Of a stretch of DNA of 64,000 nucleotides, positions 25,510-35,243 are shown piece after piece. Positions within the stretch are counted from its first letter, which is position 1, and each line of letters starts with the position of its first letter. The notes beneath the pieces were generated by a model, which was given only the letters and a program-made list of their open reading frames with translations, was not told the DNA's origin and made no database searches. Both the position numbers and the translations under genes were made by a program. The stretch spans positions 1 to 64,000 of the forward strand of contig NZ_JACHLC010000006.1 of assembly GCF_014207845.1 (NCBI RefSeq), in the 5' to 3' direction. Source of the stretch: Chryseobacterium shigense. Lineage in GTDB: Bacteria; Bacteroidota; Bacteroidia; Flavobacteriales; Weeksellaceae.

Positions 25510-27438
25510 ATGCTTTCGGTTCAAGGTTTAGGATTACACCACTCAGGAAACTACCTGTTTCAAAATACAAATTTCACCATTAAAAAGGATGATAAAGTAG
25601 GGCTCGTCGGAAAAAACGGAGCAGGAAAATCTACTTTATTGAAGATGCTTTCCGGAGAAATTAATTTCTATGAAGGAAACGTCGTTCCGGAAGGAAATGT
25701 TACCATCGGTTTCCTGAAGCAGGATCTCGATTTTGTAAAAGGAAGAACCGTTTGGAATGAAACAATGCAGGCTTTTGAGCAAATCAATGCCTGGAAATCC
25801 GAGCTGGAGGATGTAAACCATCAGTTGGCGACAAGAACCGATTACGAAAGTGATTCCTACACGGATCTTATCAATAAAATGACCGAGCTGAATGATCTTT
25901 TAATGAACCACGATGCCTACAACCTCGAAGGCGACATGGAGAAAATATTATTCGGTTTAGGTTTTAAAGCGGATGATTTCCATAAAATTACCGATGAATT
26001 TTCCGGAGGGTGGAGAATGAGAATTGAGCTGGCCAAACTATTGCTTCAAAAGAACGATATCATGCTTCTCGATGAGCCTACCAACCACCTTGATATGGAA
26101 TCCATCATCTGGCTGGAAAACTTCCTGAAAGATTATCCCGGAGCCATTGTTCTGGTGAGTCACGATAAACAGTTCATGACTGCGGTATGCAACAGGACTT
26201 TTGATATCAACAATAAAAAAGTTGACGACTATAAAGCCAATTATTCAAAATATCTGGTAATGCGTGAAGAGCGCCGCGAAAAACTGGTTCAGGCTAAGAA
26301 AAACCAGGATGCGGAGATCAAGCAGATGGAGGATAACATCAATAAGTTCCGTGCCAGTGCTACAAAAGCATCATTTGCGCAGTCGCTTATTAAAAAGCTA
26401 GATAAAATTGAGCGTATTGAGGTTGATAATGAAGACGTTTCAAAATTCAATATCCGTTTCGTACAGTCCATGGTTCCCGGAAAAGTTATTTTTGAGGCCG
26501 ATCATTTAGGAAAAGCATACGGAAACAAACAGATTTTTGATGATGTAGACTTTATTGTTCAGAGAGGAGACAGGATTGCCCTTTTAGGACAGAACGGGCA
26601 GGGAAAAACCACCTTAGCCAAAATCCTTGCCGGAGATATCAAAGATTATATAGGAACATGGAATTTGGGGCACAATGTAAACATAGGATACTTTGCCCAA
26701 AACCAGGAAGAAGTGCTGACTCCTAATAAAACGGTTCTGGAAGAAGCTGAAGACGCTGCAACAGAAGAAACAAGACCGAGAGTAAGAGACCTTCTGGGAT
26801 CTTTCCTTTTCCAGGGAGAGGCGGTAACCAAGAAAACAAAAGTACTTTCCGGGGGAGAAAGAAACCGTCTGGCACTTTGTAAATTGTTACTTCGTCCTTT
26901 CAACACGCTGATTATGGATGAGCCTACCAACCACCTTGATATTCAGTCCAAAGAGATTATCAAACTGGCTCTGCAGAATTTTGAAGGAACTTTGATCGTA
27001 ATTTCGCACGACAGGGAATTCCTGGACGGACTTTGTGATAAAATCTACGAATTCCGTGACGGAAGAATGAAAGAATTCCTTGGAAGCGTTGGTGAATACC
27101 TTGAGTACAGACAAAAAGAAACCCTTAGGGAAATATCTGCTGAAAAAGCAAAACTTCACGGTGAAGAGGAAAAAGTTGAGAAAAAACCGGTTCCGAAAGA
27201 AGTGAAGGTTGAAGAGAAATCCTCAACCATTGTAAGTAAAGAACAAAAAAATGTTCAGAATAAATTAAAGAAAGTAGAAGAAAAAATTTCTGAGCTTGAA
27301 ACTGAAATTGAAAAGATGGAAGCTTCATTCACAAAAGAAAATCCTTCTGAAGAAACTTTGGAAAAGTACAACAAGGCTAAAGAAGAATTGGACGTTGCTT
27401 TACAGGAATGGGAACATCTGGGTTCTCAGCTGGCTTAA
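25510..27438 (+). CDS. ABC-F family ATPase (ribosome-associated)
   Basis: At 642 residues it has two ABC ATPase domains and no membrane segments. Walker A motifs are GKNGAGKST near residue 36 and GQNGQGKTT near residue 363. Signature motifs are FSGGWRMR and LSGGERNR, and LLDEPTNHLDM and IMDEPTNHLDI are the Walker B stretches. An ABC-F-type linker and a C-terminal Lys/Glu-rich coiled coil complete it (Uup/YheS-like). ABC-F proteins act on the ribosome E site. A TACTTTTG box lies near 25457. Confidence 0.93.
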   Translation: MLSVQGLGLHHSGNYLFQNTNFTIKKDDKVGLVGKNGAGKSTLLKMLSGEINFYEGNVVPEGNVTIGFLKQDLDFVKGRTVWNETMQAFEQINAWKSELEDVNHQLATRTDYESDSYTDLINKMTELNDLLMNHDAYNLEGDMEKILFGLGFKADDFHKITDEFSGGWRMRIELAKLLLQKNDIMLLDEPTNHLDMESIIWLENFLKDYPGAIVLVSHDKQFMTAVCNRTFDINNKKVDDYKANYSKYLVMREERREKLVQAKKNQDAEIKQMEDNINKFRASATKASFAQSLIKKLDKIERIEVDNEDVSKFNIRFVQSMVPGKVIFEADHLGKAYGNKQIFDDVDFIVQRGDRIALLGQNGQGKTTLAKILAGDIKDYIGTWNLGHNVNIGYFAQNQEEVLTPNKTVLEEAEDAATEETRPRVRDLLGSFLFQGEAVTKKTKVLSGGERNRLALCKLLLRPFNTLIMDEPTNHLDIQSKEIIKLALQNFEGTLIVISHDREFLDGLCDKIYEFRDGRMKEFLGSVGEYLEYRQKETLREISAEKAKLHGEEEKVEKKPVPKEVKVEEKSSTIVSKEQKNVQNKLKKVEEKISELETEIEKMEASFTKENPSEETLEKYNKAKEELDVALQEWEHLGSQLA

Positions 27439-27460
27439 TTTTTTTGAATTAAAATATAAC

Positions 27461-27550
27461 AATCCTTCGACTTCGCTCAGGATGACATCCAATACAAAAT
27501 AGTACGGTTATATATTATAGAAATGTCATCCTGAGCGAAGTCGAAGGATT
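27461..27550. repeat. 28-bp perfect inverted repeat, intergenic REP-like element
   Basis: The left arm 27461-27488 and right arm 27523-27550 are exact reverse complements, separated by 34 bases. The arm contains CTTCGACTTCGCTCAGGATG, a sequence I recall as recurrent in flavobacterial intergenic regions. It sits just after the ABC-F gene and could also stop transcription. Confidence 0.8.
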
Positions 27551-27682
27551 TTTACATACAATCATACCCATCAAAGTATCTTTTTGTAACAAAAAAATAT
27601 TTATCCCTACTTATAAAACAGTTTTATAAAGGTTTTAAGAAAACTTAATTTAAAACTTAAATTATTTTTATAATTTTACAAG

Positions 27683-28039
27683 ATGATTTTTAAGGAAAGC
27701 AGAAATCTGAAGAACTTTATCTCCAAACTTTTGTTTGGGATATACTTCATTGCCTTGTTTTCCCAAAGTTTTCACCATCATGATGCTGTCGATAATTTTA
27801 AGAGCTTCAATCTTAAGAAGACAGAAAACACTATGTCCAAAACTTCAGCTAAAGAAAAGCCCGGCGACTGTCTGGCATGTCATTTCTTAGCTACAGGTCA
27901 TACATTGGTTCCTGAAGAATTCAGTTTTACTTTTGAAAATTTTACGCATCAGGTAAAACAGACCATTGCTGTTCAGGAAAAAATATGGTCTCAGACCAAA
28001 TTTACTTTTCAGCTCCGGGGGCCTCCCGCAGTTGCATAA
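27683..28039 (+). CDS. Small DUF2946-like protein with HHHD and CxxC motifs
   Basis: A 118-residue protein with an N-terminal membrane helix (LLFGIYFIALFSQSF), then HHHD, then GDCLACHFLATGH, and an LRGPPA end. Those features are common in short proteins that sit beside metal-related TonB receptors in Bacteroidota and resemble DUF2946. The His/Cys groups suggest metal binding outside the inner membrane. It is followed on the same strand by the TonB receptor after 344 bases. Confidence 0.62.
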   Translation: MIFKESRNLKNFISKLLFGIYFIALFSQSFHHHDAVDNFKSFNLKKTENTMSKTSAKEKPGDCLACHFLATGHTLVPEEFSFTFENFTHQVKQTIAVQEKIWSQTKFTFQLRGPPAVA

Positions 28040-28290
28040 ATCATAGATTTTTTTATTGGCTTTAATTGGTTTAAAGTTCAATATCCGGGTTTTTATTAAT
28101 TATTGAGTATCGGATGAACTGCCGGGGTTTTAGTTTCGTGATGCGGGATTCGGTTCTGAGTTTCAGGGTTTGATTACTGGTTGGAAATTGTTAATATGTG
28201 TTATTAAGTTTTCTTCAAGCTCTATCCTTAATCTTATATCCGAAGTCTGACATCTGACATCTGAAATCTCATTAATTAATACACTTTACT
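28040..28290. other. Gene-free stretch before the TonB receptor
   Basis: No gene is seen. A degenerate tandem of TCTGACA-like units lies at 28244-28269; a related tract is at 38913-38952. The rest is ordinary AT-rich DNA. Confidence 0.5.
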
Positions 28291-28311
28291 TTGTACAGCC
28301 ACATTGTACAA
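28291..28311. promoter_or_regulatory. Candidate operator upstream of the TonB receptor
   Basis: TTGTAC and GTACAA form 6-bp inverted arms separated by nine bases, 70 bases before the receptor start. The layout is compatible with a dimeric repressor such as a Fur-family or TetR-type protein. It is not a match to a known consensus that I can verify. Confidence 0.4.
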
Positions 28312-28383
28312 TTTAAGTAACCCATCAACAAAATTTTTACGAAAAAATATACCTGGAAAAGGTATGCAATCAATCTATAGACA

Positions 28384-30768
28384 ATGAAATTGATATATAG
28401 CCTGATGTTGGTTCTGTGTGGACTGACATTGATAAATGCACAAAAAACTTACACAGTAGAAGGAACTGTTCAGGATTTTCACGATAAAACCATGCTGGAA
28501 AATGCAGTGATAAACGTTGGCGGATTCACGGCGAAAACGGACAGTAAAGGTAAGTTTACGTTTAATAAAATTCCAGCAGGAAAATACATACTCATTGCCA
28601 AACATCCTGATTGTAGTGATTATACTGAAAATATAGGAGTCAATCAGGATTTACATTTGGTAATTACGCTGGAGCACCATACCAAGGATATTGAGACGGT
28701 GACGATCCATGGAAATCATAAATCTAACGGGTCTTTAATCATCAAAACACTCGATAAATCTGAAATAGAGAGAAATTCTACAGATAATCTGGGGAATTTA
28801 CTGTCAAAAATTTCCGGGGTTACTACTTTAAAGACCGGAAATAATATTTCAAAACCTGTTATTCATGGACTGTACGGAAGCAGAATTTCTATTTTAAACA
28901 ATGGAGTTAAGCTTGCAGAACAGGAATGGGGTGTAGAGCATGCACCCAATGTTGACATTAATAATTTCCAGCATATTGATGTGATAAAAGGAGCTTCTGC
29001 ATTGAAATACGGAAGTGATGCCATTGGTGGAGTTGTAGTACTGGAGCCTGAGATTTTCCCTAAAAAAGATACCATAAAAGGCTCAGTAGGGCTTACCGGA
29101 ATTTCCAATGGCAGAGGACTGGGATTGGATGTAGATGTTGCCAAGACCTGGGAAAACGGTTGGGCTGTAAAAACCCGTGGCAGCATCAAAAAATTAGGAG
29201 ATCAGAGCGCTCCGGATTATAATCTGAAGAATACGGGAATGGATTTTTCTTCCTTTAATTTTACAGTTCAGAATAATACATACGAAAGAGGAATTTCTTT
29301 TGATTACTATCTCACGAACCAGAATATCGGAATTCTGAGAGATTCCCATGTTTCCACTTCAGGTGATTATGACAGGGCTATGACTGCCAATCCACCCGTT
29401 TACTCCGGCAAATTCAGTTATGATATTGATAATCCGAGACAGGTTGTAGAGCATCATATCGCAAAAGTATCTGCATTTAAAAGGTTTGCCAATATCGGGA
29501 AACTTTCCGCTACGTATAGCTACCAGTACAATCACAGGCAGGAATATGATATCAGAAGAGGAGAATTGAACGATACACCTTCTTTGGATCTGGAACTGAT
29601 GACACACCAGTTTAACCTGAACGATTTATTGGAAAGGGAAAAATGGTCTCTGGAAACTGGAATTGATGCGGGTTTTCAAAACAATTATTCAGATCCGGCA
29701 ACAAAAGCGAGACGTTTGATTCCTAACTATGATAAATATTCTGCGGGAGTTTATTCTGTTTTTAAATATAAAATTTCTCATGATTTTAATTTTGAAGCAG
29801 GAGCAAGATATGACTTCACCCGTTATGATGTTACCAAATGGTATGACAAAAGTGACTGGGATAAATTATATGCTGACACTTTTCCACAATTTTATGTAAG
29901 GCAGGATGAAAACAGAGTGTTGACGCGTCCTAAGCTTAATTATAATAATGTTTCTTTCAATGCGGGTCTGGAATACCGTCCGGGTTCCAATTTTGATCTG
30001 AAATTTAATTATGCAAAAGTAGGAAGATCCCCGAATATTGCAGAACTGTTTTCAGACGGGCTGCATCATTCCGCAGGTGTGATTGAAACCGGAAATATGG
30101 CACTGAAAAATGAACAGGGACATCAGTTTAATGTAACGGTAGATTCAAAAATTAATGTTCTGAAAGGACTGAATATTTCTGTAAATCCATATTTTTTCAT
30201 CACTAAAAACTTTATCAATCAGGTTCCGGTAGGAATTAAAGGAACTATCAGAGGGGTGTTTCCTGAGTGGGCCTATCAACAGATTGATGCCAAAATGTAC
30301 GGAGTAGACCTGGATATTAACTGGAAACTTACGGATGACCTTACCTATGTAGGAAAAGGAAGCTATGTACATGGCCAGGACGATACCAATAATGAGCCTC
30401 TGATCCTGATGATGCCCCCGAATTTTTCCAATGCATTGCAGTTTAAAAAAGAAAAATGGAATAATTTCTATTTTACCCTTGAAAATCAGACATTTTTAAA
30501 GCAAACCAGATTCCCGATCAGGAATGTTCCGCTGGAACTTTATGTAGATGGCGAGCTGGTGGATAAAATGATTGATTTAAGTACACCGCCAGGCGGTTAT
30601 TCCCTTTGGAATATCCAGACGGGAATCAATATCAGTAAAAATCTTTCCGCAGGACTTATCGTAAATAATATTTTTAATACCTCATACAGGGATTATCTGA
30701 ACCGGTTGAGATTCTTTGCAGATGAGGCGGGAAGAAACTTTATTGTAAACTTTAGATACAGATTCTAA
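28384..30768 (+). CDS. TonB-dependent outer membrane receptor, possible metal uptake
   Basis: At 794 residues it has a signal peptide (YSLMLVLCGLTLINA) and a carboxypeptidase-regulatory-like domain at about 20-105 (TVEGTVQDFHDK). A plug domain follows (ISKPVIHGLYGSRI, then GASALKYGSDAIGGV) and a beta-barrel ending in NFIVNFRYRF, the usual C-terminal Phe. It imports ligands across the outer membrane with TonB energy. The His/Cys-rich small protein upstream and a lipoprotein downstream suggest metal or metallophore uptake; this is inference from context. Confidence 0.9.
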   Translation: MKLIYSLMLVLCGLTLINAQKTYTVEGTVQDFHDKTMLENAVINVGGFTAKTDSKGKFTFNKIPAGKYILIAKHPDCSDYTENIGVNQDLHLVITLEHHTKDIETVTIHGNHKSNGSLIIKTLDKSEIERNSTDNLGNLLSKISGVTTLKTGNNISKPVIHGLYGSRISILNNGVKLAEQEWGVEHAPNVDINNFQHIDVIKGASALKYGSDAIGGVVVLEPEIFPKKDTIKGSVGLTGISNGRGLGLDVDVAKTWENGWAVKTRGSIKKLGDQSAPDYNLKNTGMDFSSFNFTVQNNTYERGISFDYYLTNQNIGILRDSHVSTSGDYDRAMTANPPVYSGKFSYDIDNPRQVVEHHIAKVSAFKRFANIGKLSATYSYQYNHRQEYDIRRGELNDTPSLDLELMTHQFNLNDLLEREKWSLETGIDAGFQNNYSDPATKARRLIPNYDKYSAGVYSVFKYKISHDFNFEAGARYDFTRYDVTKWYDKSDWDKLYADTFPQFYVRQDENRVLTRPKLNYNNVSFNAGLEYRPGSNFDLKFNYAKVGRSPNIAELFSDGLHHSAGVIETGNMALKNEQGHQFNVTVDSKINVLKGLNISVNPYFFITKNFINQVPVGIKGTIRGVFPEWAYQQIDAKMYGVDLDINWKLTDDLTYVGKGSYVHGQDDTNNEPLILMMPPNFSNALQFKKEKWNNFYFTLENQTFLKQTRFPIRNVPLELYVDGELVDKMIDLSTPPGGYSLWNIQTGINISKNLSAGLIVNNIFNTSYRDYLNRLRFFADEAGRNFIVNFRYRF

Positions 30769-30816
30769 AGATTCAGAACAATTAAATTAAAATTTTACAA
30801 TCTTAAAATTCTTAAC

Positions 30817-31386
30817 ATGAACAAACTATTCAATACTAAAAATATCATCAGCTTATTAGCTGTTTTATTCATCACAATTACCGTTATTTCCTGCCAGAGA
30901 GACGGTTCTGCAGAAGAAGATGACCTTCCTCAGGAAGAGCTTACCAACATTGTTTTACTGGTTACGGAAGACGGGACATCCAATACTAAAACCTATGACT
31001 ACAGCATCGGGGCAGGAGGGATCCCCACAATTCCTTTAACAGACGGAAAATCTTATACCGTAGAAGCAAAATTCAGAAACGGAAATGAGGATGCTACAGG
31101 AGAAATTATTGATGCTAAAAACGAGCACTTCCTTATTTTTGACTTTCCAAAATCAAATATCAACATTACCAGACTGGATGGTAACGACCTGAGAAATGAC
31201 GGAAAAAGAGTAGGGCTGAGAACAAAATGGGATGTTGTAAAAGCTGTTGACGGAGCCGCTCCGTTCCTGAAACTAACCCTGATCCATTCGCCTGAAAGTG
31301 TAAATGATGCAAAATCAGGAACAGCCTGGGGAAGTGTAACAGGTGGAGAAACAGATGCAGAAGCTACCTATAACCTGAGTAATTAG
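30817..31386 (+). CDS. Lipoprotein downstream of the TonB receptor
   Basis: At 189 residues it has a lipoprotein signal (LFITITVISCQRDGS) followed by an acidic linker typical of surface-exposed flavobacterial lipoproteins. The rest is a beta-rich domain with no named family that I recognise with certainty. It is 48 bases after the receptor and shares its terminator, so it probably works with it as an accessory surface or periplasmic protein. Confidence 0.8.
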   Translation: MNKLFNTKNIISLLAVLFITITVISCQRDGSAEEDDLPQEELTNIVLLVTEDGTSNTKTYDYSIGAGGIPTIPLTDGKSYTVEAKFRNGNEDATGEIIDAKNEHFLIFDFPKSNINITRLDGNDLRNDGKRVGLRTKWDVVKAVDGAAPFLKLTLIHSPESVNDAKSGTAWGSVTGGETDAEATYNLSN

Positions 31387-31404
31387 AAATACTTCATATA
31401 ATGA

Positions 31405-31433
31405 AAAAACCGCTGATATCTTCAGCGGTTTTT
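31405..31433. terminator. Bidirectional terminator
   Basis: A 12-bp perfect stem (31405-31416 with 31422-31433), A-rich on one side and T-rich on the other, lies between the lipoprotein gene and the convergent DoxX-like gene. Confidence 0.85.
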
Positions 31434-31439
31434 ATTTTG

Positions 31440-31970
31440 TTAAAGTATAAAAGCATTCAGTAAAAAAGTAATCAGATAAAACATTACTACAAAAATTAGT
31501 GTAGTACATAGGGTAATATATAAGATTTGCTTGATTAGATTATTGGAATTAATTCCTTTTGGAACTCGTGCAAATGCTTTTATACCATCGATTAATGCTG
31601 TACGGTTTAGCCATAAAATAAAGAAAACGATTAATTGTAATGTAACAGCGCCGAAAATTGCCGGAACTTCATAAAAATAATCCTGCAAAATTACATTAGT
31701 CAGAAGAGAAGTTAAAAACAGGCACCCTGTAATCCTTGTTTTGGGGATAAGCAGTAAAACCGCTCCCAATACTTCAAAGATTCCCAGGGTTATAACAAAT
31801 GGTTTGGAGTAAGAATAAAACTCCCACATTATTTTCATTCCTTTAAATTTTTCATCCACAGAATGATTGAACTGTGAATATTTGCCTGTACCGAACAAAA
31901 TCATCATTCCTGCAACATACAGACAGCAGGACCATTCCAGAATGGTAAAAAAATCATTTTTTTTAAGCAT
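31440..31970 (-). CDS. DoxX/MauE-like membrane protein
   Basis: A 176-residue protein with four or five membrane helices. The first (LYVAGMMILFGTGK) and the internal GIFEVLGAVLLLIP pattern are those of DoxX-type four-helix proteins. The C-terminal helix is an extra one. Its role is unknown; relatives include respiratory or thiol-redox partners. It is a single gene, convergent with the receptor operon. Confidence 0.72.
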   Translation of the reverse strand: MLKKNDFFTILEWSCCLYVAGMMILFGTGKYSQFNHSVDEKFKGMKIMWEFYSYSKPFVITLGIFEVLGAVLLLIPKTRITGCLFLTSLLTNVILQDYFYEVPAIFGAVTLQLIVFFILWLNRTALIDGIKAFARVPKGINSNNLIKQILYITLCTTLIFVVMFYLITFLLNAFIL

Positions 31971-32297
31971 TATAATATTTTTAAAGATTGGTTTTAAATC
32001 TCAATCAATTGATATGCAAAAGCTTAATTTGATGAATTGAGTTTATATTTTACGCCAAAAAGTCTTGAAATTATTGTTTTTTTATCTGTTTAAAATATTA
32101 AATCAAAATCTGTCGCAATAATCTGTCTACTTCTATACAAAATAGAAAACAGATTTATGATTGTTTTATTAGAAAATAACTGGGTAAAATTGAAGATTTA
32201 GAAGCTAAATTCTGAGTGTATATACAATTATATCATCTTTATAAATATTTGAATACTAAGAATTGATGAGAAATGGGTAATTCTCATAAAAATTTCA
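31971..32297. other. Long intergenic region before tig
   Basis: About 330 bases of AT-rich DNA between two divergent genes. I see no open frame, RNA fold or repeat that I can defend. It presumably carries promoters for both sides. Confidence 0.5.
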
Positions 32298-32305
32298 TAT
32301 TTTTG
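32298..32305 (+). promoter_or_regulatory. -7 promoter element of tig
   Basis: TATTTTTG fits TAnnTTTG, 22 bases before the tig ATG. Confidence 0.5.
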
Positions 32306-32327
32306 CAACCTAAAATTTTAATCAATA

Positions 32328-33662
32328 ATGAAGGTTACCGCACAAAACCATGATGATGTAAGTGCATTACTTACAGTGACATTGGAAAAATCTGACTACA
32401 AAGAAAAAGTAGAAAAGCAGTTGATTAATTATGCTAAAAATGCGCAAGTTCCTGGTTTCAGAAAAGGGAAAGTGCCTTTAAGTATGGTTAAAAAACAATA
32501 TGAAGCAGGTATTGCATTCGAAGAAATCAACAAACAGGTTTCTGACGCACTGAACGGCTATGTTAACGAAAACAAGTTAAGATTGGTTGGACAGCCTGTT
32601 CCTCAGCCAGTAAACCAACTGGATTACAATGCTGACAAAATTGAAGTTGCTTTTGAAGTAGGGTATGAGCCTGAATTCACTATAGATTTAGCTAAATATG
32701 AAGCTCCTCACTATAAAGTAGAAGCTTCCGACAAAGAAATTACAAAGAGCATTGAGAACATGCAGAGACGTTTTGCAGAGCAGGTTCCTCAGGATAAGAT
32801 CACTAAAGATTCTTACATAGCTCTTGAAGTTTCCCAGGTTGTAGAAGAAGATGCTGAAGGAGAGCACCACCACCATCCAAAGAACGTTACCATTACTGCT
32901 GAAAACAAAGATGCTTTCAAATTGGTAAAATCTTTGAAAATGGACGGTTCTGTAAAAGTATCTAAGGAAACTCTTGCAGGTGATGAAGGACTGGCTAAAG
33001 AATTAGGATTCAGCAAAGAAGAAGTTGAGCACTTACACCACGCTGAAGTGGAAGTTAAAGTAAAAGACTTCTATTCATTGAACCTGGCTGAGCTTAATCA
33101 GGATCTATTCGATAAAGTATACGGAGAAGGAACAATCAAGTCTGAAGATGAGCTTAAAGAAAAAGTAAAGTCTGAATTGGATGAGTACTTCCAGCAGAAT
33201 GCAGACGTTCACTATGTGAATAAAGTATTGGAGCAGGTTACTGAAAAAGAAGAAGTAAAACTTCCTGAAGATTTCCTTGTAAAATGGTTATTATTCTCTA
33301 ACCAGAACATCCAGTCTGAAGAGCAGGCTAAAGAAATTCTTAATGCAGAGAAAAGCCAGTTAAGATACCAGATCATTGAAGGTAAATTAATGACTGACAA
33401 CGAAATCCAGTTAGACTATGCTGATGTATTGGCACAGGCTGAGCAGTTGGTAAGAAATCAGCTGGCTATCTACGGAATCCACCACTTAGGTGATGAAGAA
33501 ATCCAGAAATATGCTGTTGAAATGTTGAAAGATCAGGAGCAGGTAAGACAAATTTCTTCTGAAGTGGCTATGGCTAAACTAAAGGATGTAATCCTTGAAA
33601 AAGCATCTAAAAAAGAAACTAAAATCTCTCACGACGAGTTTTTAGAAGAACTTAAAAAATAA
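32328..33662 (+). CDS. tig: Trigger factor, ribosome-bound chaperone
   Basis: At 444 residues it has an N-terminal ribosome-docking domain with GFRKGKVP, a middle region in the place of the FKBP-type peptidyl-prolyl isomerase domain that is divergent and His-rich (EGEHHHHPK near residue 183), and a C-terminal helical chaperone domain. It binds nascent chains at the ribosome exit. Codon use is that of a highly expressed gene. A strong terminator follows. Confidence 0.94.
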   Translation: MKVTAQNHDDVSALLTVTLEKSDYKEKVEKQLINYAKNAQVPGFRKGKVPLSMVKKQYEAGIAFEEINKQVSDALNGYVNENKLRLVGQPVPQPVNQLDYNADKIEVAFEVGYEPEFTIDLAKYEAPHYKVEASDKEITKSIENMQRRFAEQVPQDKITKDSYIALEVSQVVEEDAEGEHHHHPKNVTITAENKDAFKLVKSLKMDGSVKVSKETLAGDEGLAKELGFSKEEVEHLHHAEVEVKVKDFYSLNLAELNQDLFDKVYGEGTIKSEDELKEKVKSELDEYFQQNADVHYVNKVLEQVTEKEEVKLPEDFLVKWLLFSNQNIQSEEQAKEILNAEKSQLRYQIIEGKLMTDNEIQLDYADVLAQAEQLVRNQLAIYGIHHLGDEEIQKYAVEMLKDQEQVRQISSEVAMAKLKDVILEKASKKETKISHDEFLEELKK

Positions 33663-33684
33663 TTTATTCCGATATAAATATTTT

Positions 33685-33714
33685 AAAACCTCCGGCTTTT
33701 CGGAGGTTTTTTTA
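33685..33714 (+). terminator. Terminator after tig
   Basis: A 10-bp perfect stem AAAACCTCCG/CGGAGGTTTT followed by TTTTA. Confidence 0.85.
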
Positions 33715-33859
33715 TTTCTGTCAACAATACTTTCATCCGATATTCTTAAAAAATCTTAATATATCAAACTCAAAATCCTCAGATATTCCCTGTAAATACA
33801 GACCGTCTATTGTAATGTGGTCATTATTCCTATATTTACATCCTAAACTTATTAGAGAT

Positions 33860-34546
33860 ATGAAAAAGATCATCATTCCGTTTTTCTGTGCCGTACTGTT
33901 CTCAGCTCCGGCAGCAGCCCAGCAAACCAGTGCAGCTCCCGCAAAGACGGAAGTCGTGAAATCTAAACTGACCCCAAAAGATGTTGTTGACAACTACTTT
34001 AAAGCTTTGGGAGGTAAAGCGAAACTGGAAGCAGTAAAATCTTCAGTTACAGATAATACATTTAACATTCAGGGTATGGATGTTACTATGAGCACCCTGA
34101 AAATGGGAAATAAATTTAAATCTGTACAATCTGCAATGGGACAGAAAGTTACCCAGGTATTTGACGGTGAAAAAGGTTACATAGAAAGAGCAGGCCAGAA
34201 AACCGATTTCCCTGCTGAAAATATTGCTGACCTGAAAAAAGGAACCACTATTGAAGCATTGGCTTTTGATCCTTCAAACTTTAAAGATGTTACAACAGAA
34301 AAACTGAACGGTAAAGACTATAACGTGTTATCTTCCGAAAAAGGTAAATTTTACTTTGATGCTGCTACCGGACTTTTATACCGATCTTCTGTAGGTGAAG
34401 GAAGTGTTACTATACAAGACTATATGACTGTAGAAAGTATAAAATTTCCTTCTGTAGTGGATATTGATGGAAAAGGCCAGAAAGTAACTATAAAAACAAC
34501 CAAAATTGTCCTAAATAATGGTGTTTCTGAAGCAGATTTTAAATAA
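33860..34546 (+). CDS. Exported LolA-like fold protein
   Basis: At 228 residues it has a clear signal peptide (FFCAVLFSAPAAAQQ), so the ATG at 33860 is preferred to the upstream frame opening at 33815. The mature part starts with DVVDNYFKALGGKAKLEAVK and has the repeating beta-strand pattern of outer membrane lipoprotein-sorting (LolA/DUF4292-like) proteins. It is probably periplasmic. The specific role is unknown. Confidence 0.72.
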   Translation: MKKIIIPFFCAVLFSAPAAAQQTSAAPAKTEVVKSKLTPKDVVDNYFKALGGKAKLEAVKSSVTDNTFNIQGMDVTMSTLKMGNKFKSVQSAMGQKVTQVFDGEKGYIERAGQKTDFPAENIADLKKGTTIEALAFDPSNFKDVTTEKLNGKDYNVLSSEKGKFYFDAATGLLYRSSVGEGSVTIQDYMTVESIKFPSVVDIDGKGQKVTIKTTKIVLNNGVSEADFK

Positions 34547-34565
34547 AAAAAGATCATAGTAAACT

Positions 34566-34597
34566 AAAAAAAGCCGGAAGAATCTCCGGCTTTTTTT
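34566..34597 (+). terminator. Terminator after the LolA-like gene
   Basis: A stem AAAGCCGGA/TCCGGCTTT (34570-34578 with 34585-34593), A-run before and T-run after; it could serve both strands. Confidence 0.8.
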
Positions 34598-34653
34598 ATG
34601 TGTGAGTAATTTTAACTCAAATTTAACTTCTTAAGAGTCCGCTGGGGCTTTAA

Positions 34654-35238
34654 TTAAGAACCGTATGCTGCTTTCCATTCATCAGCGGCTTCACATAGAA
34701 CGTTGTAGAAGTCTTCACCATACTTTCTGGTCAGCGGAGTTTTCAGGAACTTGTAAACAGGGACCTGCAGTTCTTTTCCAAGGGTACAGGCATCACTGCA
34801 GACATTCCATTCATGGTAATTAAGGGCCGTAAAAGTGGAGTACTCTGTAATACGGATCGGGTAGAGGTGGCAGGAAATTGGTTTCTGCCAGTCTACAGCA
34901 CCGTCTTCATAGGCTTTTTCAATACCGCATTTGGTAATTCCTTTTTCATCAAAAGTTACATAGGCACATTCGCGGTCTTCTACCATAGGTGTAACGTACA
35001 TTCCGTCCATAGGGTCCGTAGTCCATGTTCCCTGTTCTTCAAGGGCTTTGATGCCTTCCTGGGTAAGATAGGGCTTTATTTTATCAAAAATACGGTCTAA
35101 AATCTCAAGTTCATCCTTGTCTAGCGGAGCTCCTACATCTCCTTCCACGCAACACGCACCTTTACATTTCGTAAGGTTGCAAACAAATTCTTCGGAAAAT
35201 ATATCCTCTGAAATCAATTTATCGTCTATCTGAATCAT
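34654..35238 (-). CDS. DUF3109 family Cys-rich protein
   Basis: A 194-residue protein rich in Cys, with CNLTKCKGACCVEGD near residues 21-35, CGIEK, SCHLYPIRI and NVCSDAC. This is the YkgJ-like/DUF3109 pattern, expected to bind zinc or an iron-sulfur cluster. The biochemical role is unknown. It is followed upstream on the same strand by the DUF6427-like gene with a 5-base gap, so the two are probably an operon. Confidence 0.82.
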   Translation of the reverse strand: MIQIDDKLISEDIFSEEFVCNLTKCKGACCVEGDVGAPLDKDELEILDRIFDKIKPYLTQEGIKALEEQGTWTTDPMDGMYVTPMVEDRECAYVTFDEKGITKCGIEKAYEDGAVDWQKPISCHLYPIRITEYSTFTALNYHEWNVCSDACTLGKELQVPVYKFLKTPLTRKYGEDFYNVLCEAADEWKAAYGS

Positions 35239-35243
35239 AATCT

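Noticed and set aside
28244..28269. Possible CRISPR-like repeats
   Set aside because: Units are 8-9 bases with no spacers; no cas genes are present.
34813..35100. 95-residue + strand open frame
   Set aside because: It is antisense to the clear DUF3109 gene and has no independent support.
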